NCBI GenBank assembly: GCA_026419315.1
Contig: JANZZQ010000038.1
Coordinates: forward strand, 1-9,363
Source: Armatimonadota bacterium
Lineage (GTDB): Bacteria; Armatimonadota; Fervidibacteria; Fervidibacterales; Fervidibacteraceae
Length of the DNA stretch: 9,363 nt
Direction of reading: 5' to 3'
Below are positions 1 to 4,683 of the stretch, in pieces. The notes beneath the pieces are model-generated. The model searched no databases. It was not told where the DNA came from and saw only the letters and a program-made list of their open reading frames with translations. Every line of letters starts with the position of its first letter. Within the stretch, counting starts at the first letter, position 1. The translations under genes were made by a program, and so were the position numbers.

Positions 1-544
1 GGTATTGCACAGGGCGTTGCTTCAATATTTGCGCCAGCAGCGTCAACCTTCACGGCAAACCAAACCGTCACCTGTTGACCCGATTGTGTCCTCCTTAACT
101 TCTGACTCGGTCATCCCGCAAGGGATACTTCAGGCGGAACGGGATCTGATGGCAGCGATGGTCCAGGACAAGGAATGCGCTCGTAAAATTCTTTCCATGA
201 TTTCACCTGACGAATTTCTGCTTTCGCGGCATCAAGAATTGGCAAGGTTGGTTAGCGCTTGTTTGGAGGATGACAGTTTCGCCGACTTGCCTGCTCTGAT
301 TGCCGAACTTGGGGATGAAAATTTGCGACAAACTTTAAGCGGTTTGTTGCTTTGCGATTTGTCGTTTTTGAACGCTCGGAACGCTTTGGAGGACAGAGTC
401 CAAAGGCTGCGCCGTTACAAATTGGAGCAAATTGAAAAACACCAAAGGGCCGAACTTCTGAGGAAGATGGCGACAGGACAAATTTCTCCCAACGACCCAA
501 CTTTGAAAGTTTGGCAGGAGACACTGAAGGCCCTGAAAACTTGA
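1..544 (+). CDS. dnaG: DNA primase DnaG, C-terminal part (5' end outside window)
   Basis: This is the end of a primase, the enzyme that lays RNA primers for the replication fork. The frame is open from base 2 to a TGA at 542-544. The first possible start in view (TTG at 5) is most likely an internal leucine, so the gene begins upstream of the window. Visible are about 180 residues: a polar, Pro/Gln/Ser-rich linker (RQPSRQTKPSPVDP) and then an all-helical domain starting at ILQAERDLMAAMVQDKE. That resembles the C-terminal helicase (DnaB)-binding domain of DnaG. It includes an Asp/Leu-rich middle and a basic, charged end (RVQRLRRYKLEQIEKHQRAE). The zinc-binding and TOPRIM catalytic domains are not in view. 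The identification rests on this domain plus the rpoD-type gene that follows 19 bases later, the classical dnaG-rpoD arrangement. The helical domain is poorly conserved in sequence, so the call leans partly on context. Confidence 0.82.
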   Translation, partial: VLHRALLQYLRQQRQPSRQTKPSPVDPIVSSLTSDSVIPQGILQAERDLMAAMVQDKECARKILSMISPDEFLLSRHQELARLVSACLEDDSFADLPALIAELGDENLRQTLSGLLLCDLSFLNARNALEDRVQRLRRYKLEQIEKHQRAELLRKMATGQISPNDPTLKVWQETLKALKT

Positions 545-547
545 AGC

Positions 548-555
548 AAGGCAGG
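548..555 (+). promoter_or_regulatory. Ribosome binding site deciding the sigma-factor start
   Basis: AAGGCAGG lies 8 bases before ATG 564. The competing GTG at 555 overlaps this site and would leave too short a spacer, so ATG 564 is preferred. Confidence 0.55.
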
Positions 556-563
556 TGTTTGAG

Positions 564-1697
564 ATGCCGTTGCCGTCCGATGCCTTCCATTTGCCAGAGT
601 TGCAAGAACTTTGGGCAACGGCTCAGGAGACGAAAGCGGTCTTCTTGACGGATGTCAAGGCCACAGCAGAAGCGATTGGAGCTTCGTTGGAAGAATTGGT
701 TGAGTGGCTGAACGAAGAGGGAATCGTTGTCCTCACCGATGACGAAGACAGCGATGTGTCGGAGCTTAAGTCCGACTTGGCACAGGAGACTTTTGAGAGC
801 GATGGGGAGGAGGAATGGGAAGTTGCCAACTTGGAAGTTGAAGAGACGGATACAGCCCTGCTCAACCCACTTCAAGTCCTCTTCAGGTCGCTCAGGTGGA
901 CAAGGCTCTTGACACCGGAGGAAGAGGTCGCTTTGTTCCAGAAGATGCATCAAGGTGACATGGAGGCGAGGGAGCAAATTATTGAGTCCAACTTGAGGCT
1001 GGTTTTGAGCATCGCTTCCCAGTTCGCCCAAAAGTCGATTGTGCCTTTGGAGGATTTGGTTCAGGAAGGCTGCTTGGGTCTTATCAGGGCGGTTGACAAG
1101 TTTGATTGGAGGAAGGGGAATCGGTTCAGCACTTACGCCGTTTGGTGGATCCGCCAATACATTGTTCGAGCAATTGCCGAACACAGCCGGTTCATCCACT
1201 TGCCCTTCCACTTGGTTGAAACTTTGGCACAATTTGTTGCTGTTTCTCAAAGGCTCGCTCAAGAGTTGGGTCGTCAACCCTCCAACCAGGAGATAGCGGA
1301 TGCTTTAGGTATGCCCGTTGAAAAGGTTGAGGAGTTGTCAGTTCTCCTCACCCCTCCCCTTTCCCTGGACATGCCCGTTGACGAAGAGGAGGAGTTGGTG
1401 CTTGAAGACATTGTGCCCGATCCAAACGCTGTTTCGCCGGAGGATGCTTACTTCAGGGCTTACGCTCGCGAGCGAATCAAGGCCATTTTGGCGGAAACTT
1501 TGACAGAGCGGGAGTGGGAAGTAATCAAGCTGCGTTACGGTCTTTTGGACGGACGAACCTACACACTCGACGAAATCGGTCGGATGTTGAAAATCTCTGG
1601 CGAAGCGGTTCGCCACATTGAGCAGAGAGCCTTATCCAAGTTGCGACGCCCTCGTTATCGGAAGTTACTTGAGCGGCTCAGTGAACTTCTTGCCTGA
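564..1697 (+). CDS. rpoD: RNA polymerase sigma factor, principal sigma-70 type (RpoD/SigA)
   Basis: This protein directs RNA polymerase core to promoters. I chose ATG 564 (377 aa), with AAGG/AGG at 548-555 as ribosome site; GTG 555 in the same frame would add three residues. Region 1.1-like fold: about 8-60 (LPELQELW...EEGIVVL), then an acidic stretch to 96. Region 1.2: about 98-130 (NPLQVLFRSLRWTRLLTPEEE). Region 2: about 131-215, with core-binding LEDLVQEGCLGL and the melting aromatics in FSTYAVWWIRQ (F188, Y191, W194, W195). Region 3: about 216-300, keeping H216 and E219, the extended -10 contacts. Region 4: about 308-365 (LTEREWEVIKLRYGL, then the helix-turn-helix). Odd points: the -35 recognition helix reads ISGEAVRHIE where primary sigmas usually have VTRERIRQIE, and the region 2.4 residue that is normally Thr (E. 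coli T440) is Val. The gene could be a group 2 sigma, but region 1.1 and the dnaG linkage favour the housekeeping factor. Confidence 0.93.
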   Translation: MPLPSDAFHLPELQELWATAQETKAVFLTDVKATAEAIGASLEELVEWLNEEGIVVLTDDEDSDVSELKSDLAQETFESDGEEEWEVANLEVEETDTALLNPLQVLFRSLRWTRLLTPEEEVALFQKMHQGDMEAREQIIESNLRLVLSIASQFAQKSIVPLEDLVQEGCLGLIRAVDKFDWRKGNRFSTYAVWWIRQYIVRAIAEHSRFIHLPFHLVETLAQFVAVSQRLAQELGRQPSNQEIADALGMPVEKVEELSVLLTPPLSLDMPVDEEEELVLEDIVPDPNAVSPEDAYFRAYARERIKAILAETLTEREWEVIKLRYGLLDGRTYTLDEIGRMLKISGEAVRHIEQRALSKLRRPRYRKLLERLSELLA

Positions 1698-1700
1698 CGG

Positions 1701-1709
1701 TGCTAAAAT
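1701..1709 (+). promoter_or_regulatory. Putative extended -10 promoter for the tRNA gene
   Basis: TGCTAAAAT is a TGn extension joined to a -10 box matching TATAAT at five of six positions. The -35 position 17 bases upstream (GTGAAC, 1681-1686) matches TTGACA at only three positions. Transcription would start near 1716, giving a leader of about 35 bases before the tRNA. The element sits just after the sigma-factor stop codon, where a promoter for a separately expressed tRNA is expected. Assigned by eye only. Confidence 0.5.
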
Positions 1710-1750
1710 TAAAATGCGGCTCATAAGGAGGTTTGCTCGACGAGCAAGGT

Positions 1751-1822
1751 GGGCGCGTAGCTCAACGGCAGAGCAGCCGGCTCATAACCGGTTGGTTGGG
1801 GGTTCGAATCCCTCCGCGCCCA
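1751..1822 (+). tRNA. tRNA with CAT anticodon, probably elongator tRNA-Met
   Basis: The full cloverleaf can be folded by hand. The acceptor stem GGGCGCG (1751-1757) pairs perfectly with CGCGCCC (1815-1821), with discriminator A1822. The D stem GCTC/GAGC (1760-1763, 1771-1774) closes a seven-base loop that includes the GG pair. The anticodon stem is GCCGG/CCGGT (1776-1780, 1788-1792), with loop CTCATAA and anticodon CAT at 1783-1785. The variable loop has five bases. The T arm is GGGGG/CCCTC around loop TTCGAAT (1803-1809). CCA is not encoded: ACTG follows the stem. The first pair is G-C and the anticodon stem lacks three consecutive G-C pairs, so it is not an initiator tRNA. A CAT anticodon could also mark tRNA-Ile whose C34 is converted to lysidine; I favour elongator Met from overall resemblance, which is the weaker part of the call. 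Confidence 0.95.
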
Positions 1823-1834
1823 CTGAAAGTTTTT

Positions 1835-1867
1835 GGGGCTCGAAAATTGCCTCAAATTGCCCCTTTT
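1835..1867 (+). terminator. Possible rho-independent terminator after the tRNA
   Basis: GGGGC (1835-1839) can pair with GCCCC (1859-1863) across a 19-base loop, followed by TTTT and a pyrimidine-only stretch to 1881. The five-pair GC stem followed by T residues fits a terminator for the tRNA transcript, but the loop is long and the T-run is interrupted by C. The loop also holds a direct repeat, AAATTGCC at 1844-1851 and 1854-1861. Confidence 0.35.
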
Positions 1868-1893
1868 CTCCCTTTCCTTTCATCTACCGGCGC

Positions 1894-1902
1894 TGCTATC
1901 AT
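1894..1902 (+). promoter_or_regulatory. Putative extended -10 promoter for dnaX-rlmN-mutL
   Basis: TGCTATCAT is a TGn extension plus a -10 box matching TATAAT at five of six positions. It lies about 45 bases before the dnaX ATG, so transcription would start near 1909 and leave a leader of about 38 bases. At 17-base spacing the -35 position is a pyrimidine tract (TTTCCT, 1874-1879) with little similarity to TTGACA. It has the same TGC-TAnnAT form as the element before the tRNA. Confidence 0.5.
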
Positions 1903-1931
1903 CTTTGCGGACGAAAAACACTCTCGCGGTT

Positions 1932-1937
1932 GGAGGG
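1932..1937 (+). promoter_or_regulatory. Ribosome binding site for dnaX
   Basis: GGAGGG lies 9 bases before ATG 1947. An in-frame TTG at 1941 would be too close to it, and the longer open frame from 1833 overlaps the terminator-like region. The site therefore supports the ATG whose product begins MAYETLYRKYRP. Confidence 0.7.
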
Positions 1938-1946
1938 ATTTTGTGG

Positions 1947-3566
1947 ATGGCGTATGAAACGCTATATCGCAAATACCGACCCAGAAAATTCGCAGACGTT
2001 GTCGGCCAAAAACACGTTGTCAGGGCTGTTCAAAATGCTATCTCGTCAAAGCGAATCGCCCACGCTTACCTTTTCTGCGGGCAACGAGGGACCGGAAAGA
2101 CGACAATGGCTCGGTTGCTCGCGATGGCGTTGAATTGCGAAAAGGGGATTTCACCAGAACCTTGTGGGGCTTGCTCCGCTTGCCAAAGCATTGTCAAGGG
2201 GTCAGCGATGGATGTCATTGAAATTGACGCTGCTTCCCACACCGGTGTAGATGCCGTTCGCGAGGTCATTGTCGAACGAGTCTCTTTCTTGCCGGCGATT
2301 CTTCGCTACAAAGTCTATATCGTTGACGAAGTTCACATGTTGTCAACCGCCGCCTTCAACGCTTTGCTCAAAACCCTTGAAGAGCCGCCTCCGCAGGTTG
2401 TTTTCGTTTTGGCAACTACAGACCCTCACAAAGTCCCAGCCACCATTCGCTCCCGCTGCCTTAGATTTGATTTCCACCCAATTTCCGCAAAGGAAATTGC
2501 CCAACGGCTCGTCTTCGTCCTTGAAAACGAGGGTTGGCAAGGGCGATTTGACCCTGCCGCCGTTGCCCTCATCGCTCGCGCCGCAAGGGGAGCGCTCAGG
2601 GATGCTTTGACAATGCTGGAGCAAGCGATGAACTTCGCCGACGAAAAGATAACTGTTGACTTGGTCCGTTCACTTCTCGGGATTACCGATGATGAATTTT
2701 TGTCAAGGATAGTGGCAGCGCTGAGGGAAGGCGATGTCCATCAAATGTGGAGGTTGGTTTCCGAAGCGGTTGAAACTGGTCGAGATTTGCACCAAATCGC
2801 TCACGACCTCGCAACTTACTTGCGCGAGCTGCTCAATTACAAAATCGGTGTCCACGCCGATGAGACGGAGGAGCGCTTGAGTTTGCTGCAACAGCAGTCC
2901 GAACTTTTCAACGAATCTGAATTGATGCGCTTGATTCGTGCTGCGTGGGAGTTGGAGCGGGATTTGAGGACTGCCTCCGATGCCCAGTTGGTGCTTGAAA
3001 TCGGGCTTTTGAACATGGCAACGATTTTGAAGGCAATGGAAGAAGCACCAGCTAAAGAGAAGATTCCTGCAGAGAAAGTCGCTATTGCGCCCGCTACCGC
3101 TGCTACGCAACTTTCCCAACAAGTTGCAAAACCCGTTGAACCTTCCATCCAGGTTGCCCCCTCAGAAGCCGCTTTGCCCCAGCAGGAAGAGTTGTCGGGT
3201 TTAGACTACATCCGCCAACATTGGGAAATCTTTTTGGAGCAACTGAAGCGAACATCAATGGTTGCCTACTCGTTCTTGCTAAACGCGGAACCGACGGATT
3301 TGCAAGACAACCAACTCGTGTTGACTTTCCAACACGCCTTTTCCTACGAGTGCGTTAACGACCGAAGTTATCGGGAAACGATTGAGCAGTGCTTGCGTGA
3401 GGTTTTCAACATGCCCGAGCTGAAAATCAAGCCGACCCTTTCCCCGCAAGCGGCGCAGCCGTCTATTGGCACTCCCGTTAACGCTTTGCCCTCCGCCAAG
3501 GCATCCCCGAGCCAGCAACGCGAAGTTGATACGGAAGAATACTTGGCCTCCTTGTTTGACAATTAG
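1947..3566 (+). CDS. dnaX: DNA polymerase III subunit gamma/tau (clamp loader ATPase)
   Basis: DnaX is the ATPase of the clamp loader that places the sliding clamp on primed DNA and, in its tau form, tethers polymerase to helicase. The 539-residue product begins MAYETLYRKYRPRKFADVVGQ, the family's signature opening. The AAA+ module shows Walker A GQRGTGKT (45-52), four zinc-binding cysteines (C64, C73, C76, C79), the IDAAS segment (93-97), Walker B IVDEVHML (125-132), sensor 1 LATTDPHKVP (155-164) and the SRC arginine-finger motif (169-171). The clamp-loader collar follows to about residue 370. A low-complexity Ala/Glu/Pro/Gln linker then leads to a second domain at about 419-500 (LDYIRQHWEIFLEQLKRTS), typical of the C-terminal part of bacterial DnaX. 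I see no run of A residues suitable for programmed frameshifting, so a single long product is likely. rlmN follows 21 bases after the stop. Confidence 0.97.
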   Translation: MAYETLYRKYRPRKFADVVGQKHVVRAVQNAISSKRIAHAYLFCGQRGTGKTTMARLLAMALNCEKGISPEPCGACSACQSIVKGSAMDVIEIDAASHTGVDAVREVIVERVSFLPAILRYKVYIVDEVHMLSTAAFNALLKTLEEPPPQVVFVLATTDPHKVPATIRSRCLRFDFHPISAKEIAQRLVFVLENEGWQGRFDPAAVALIARAARGALRDALTMLEQAMNFADEKITVDLVRSLLGITDDEFLSRIVAALREGDVHQMWRLVSEAVETGRDLHQIAHDLATYLRELLNYKIGVHADETEERLSLLQQQSELFNESELMRLIRAAWELERDLRTASDAQLVLEIGLLNMATILKAMEEAPAKEKIPAEKVAIAPATAATQLSQQVAKPVEPSIQVAPSEAALPQQEELSGLDYIRQHWEIFLEQLKRTSMVAYSFLLNAEPTDLQDNQLVLTFQHAFSYECVNDRSYRETIEQCLREVFNMPELKIKPTLSPQAAQPSIGTPVNALPSAKASPSQQREVDTEEYLASLFDN

Positions 3567-3587
3567 CGACTGAAGGTGTTAACTGCT

Positions 3588-4637
3588 ATGGCGGAACAAA
3601 CGGTTTTGGTCGGAATGACGACTCAAGAGTTGGAAGCGTTTGTGGAACAACTTGGCGAGCCGAGATATCGCGGTCGCCAACTTGCTTTGTGGATTTACCG
3701 CAAAGGCGTCTTGACTTTTGATGCGATGACCGATCTGCCTAAAGGTTTGCGCGAGAAGCTAAACGAAATTGCGGTCATCAACCCCTTGCAAGTCGTCGAC
3801 GTGAAAGTTTCTTCCGATGGAACGACGAAATACCTGAGCAAGCTGGTTGACGGTGAAACCGTTGAGTGCGTTTTCATCCCGCATGGCGGTTGGGACACCA
3901 TTTGCGTTAGCACTCAAGTTGGTTGCCCAATTGGGTGCAAGTTCTGCGCTTCGGGTGAAAGTTACGCCCGCAATTTGAGTGCGGGCGAAATCGTCGGGCA
4001 AGTTCTCCTCTCCAAGCGCCGCGAAAACCCAAATGTCGTCTTCATGGGCATGGGCGAACCGATGCTCAACTTTGACAATCTTGTCAAGGCATTGAGGTTG
4101 CTCAATCGGGAAGCGGGAATCGGCGCGAGGCGAATGACCGTTTCAACCGTCGGCATTGTTCAAGGGATCCTCAAATTGGCTCAGTTGGGAATGCAAGTTA
4201 ATCTGGCGATTTCCCTTCACGCGCCGAACGACGAACTGCGTCAAAAACTCATTCCAGCCAAATTGCCACCCATCTCCGAAATCCTGAAAGCTTGCTGGGA
4301 ATATTTTCAAGCGACGAAACGGCGCATCTCTTTTGAATACGTGCTTTTGAGGGGCGTTAACGACAAAATCGAACACGCCGTTGAACTGTCAAGGTTGCTC
4401 AAGGACATTCCTTGCCACGTCAACCTCATCCCATACAACCCGACGGTTGAGGAATTCGAGCGACCGAGCGAGGTCGCCGTTGAACGATTTCGTCAAGTCC
4501 TCGCAAAACAAGGAATTCCCGTTACCGTCAGGCAAGAGCGTGGAACCGACATTCAAGGCGCTTGCGGTCAACTTCGCAGACAACATTTGTTGGTGGCTCA
4601 GGCTTCTGCCCAACCGAAAGGCTTTGGACCTGTGTAA
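3588..4637 (+). CDS. rlmN: Dual-specificity 23S rRNA/tRNA adenine-C2 methyltransferase RlmN
   Basis: RlmN is a radical-SAM enzyme that methylates C2 of A2503 in 23S rRNA and, in many bacteria, A37 of certain tRNAs, using a methyl-cysteine intermediate. From ATG 3588 the product has 349 residues, normal for the family. The N-terminal helical domain includes GEPRYRGRQLALWIYRKGV (23-41). The iron-sulfur motif CxxxCxxC is CPIGCKFC (C113, C117, C120). The SAM-binding GMGEPMLNFDN starts at 154. The two methyl-transfer cysteines can be placed at C326 (GTDIQGACGQLRRQH) and C94 (ETVECVFIP). Presence of both makes an active enzyme likely and excludes a generic radical-SAM protein. Cfr is close in sequence but less likely in this housekeeping context. 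GTG 3576 in frame would add four residues but overlaps the ribosome site TGAAGGTG (3571-3578). The gene sits between dnaX and mutL in the same direction. Confidence 0.96.
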   Translation: MAEQTVLVGMTTQELEAFVEQLGEPRYRGRQLALWIYRKGVLTFDAMTDLPKGLREKLNEIAVINPLQVVDVKVSSDGTTKYLSKLVDGETVECVFIPHGGWDTICVSTQVGCPIGCKFCASGESYARNLSAGEIVGQVLLSKRRENPNVVFMGMGEPMLNFDNLVKALRLLNREAGIGARRMTVSTVGIVQGILKLAQLGMQVNLAISLHAPNDELRQKLIPAKLPPISEILKACWEYFQATKRRISFEYVLLRGVNDKIEHAVELSRLLKDIPCHVNLIPYNPTVEEFERPSEVAVERFRQVLAKQGIPVTVRQERGTDIQGACGQLRRQHLLVAQASAQPKGFGPV

Positions 4638-4668
4638 GCAATGCCCTCAAAAAAGTCGCCTTTGCTTT

Positions 4669-4674
4669 GGAGGT
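4669..4674 (+). promoter_or_regulatory. Ribosome binding site deciding the TTG start of mutL
   Basis: GGAGGT lies 9 bases before TTG 4684. The open frame continues upstream inside rlmN to 4381, but those extra residues do not resemble MutL, and the product from TTG 4684 starts exactly where MutL proteins normally start. Confidence 0.75.
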
Positions 4675-4683
4675 CGAACGGTT

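Noticed and set aside
252..1277. Long open frame (341 codons) on the - strand across the dnaG/rpoD junction
   Set aside because: It is antisense to two well-identified genes, spans their boundary, and its translation (many Cys/Pro/Arg/Phe with no domain) looks like a codon-bias shadow.
1751..1822. Initiator tRNA-Met
   Set aside because: It has a paired G-C at the end of the acceptor stem and no run of three G-C pairs in the anticodon stem, both unlike bacterial initiators.
1833..1946. 38-codon N-terminal extension of dnaX
   Set aside because: It crosses the terminator and promoter region and precedes the conserved MAYETLYRKYRP start, which has its own ribosome site.
1733..1957. Open frame reading through the tRNA (product containing GRVAQRQSSRL and GVRIPPRP)
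   Set aside because: This is the well-known false peptide produced by translating a tRNA gene; the AAGGAGG before it does not rescue it.
4381..4683. 101-codon N-terminal extension of mutL inside rlmN
   Set aside because: The residues do not resemble MutL, they overlap the conserved end of rlmN, and GGAGGT directs initiation at TTG 4684.
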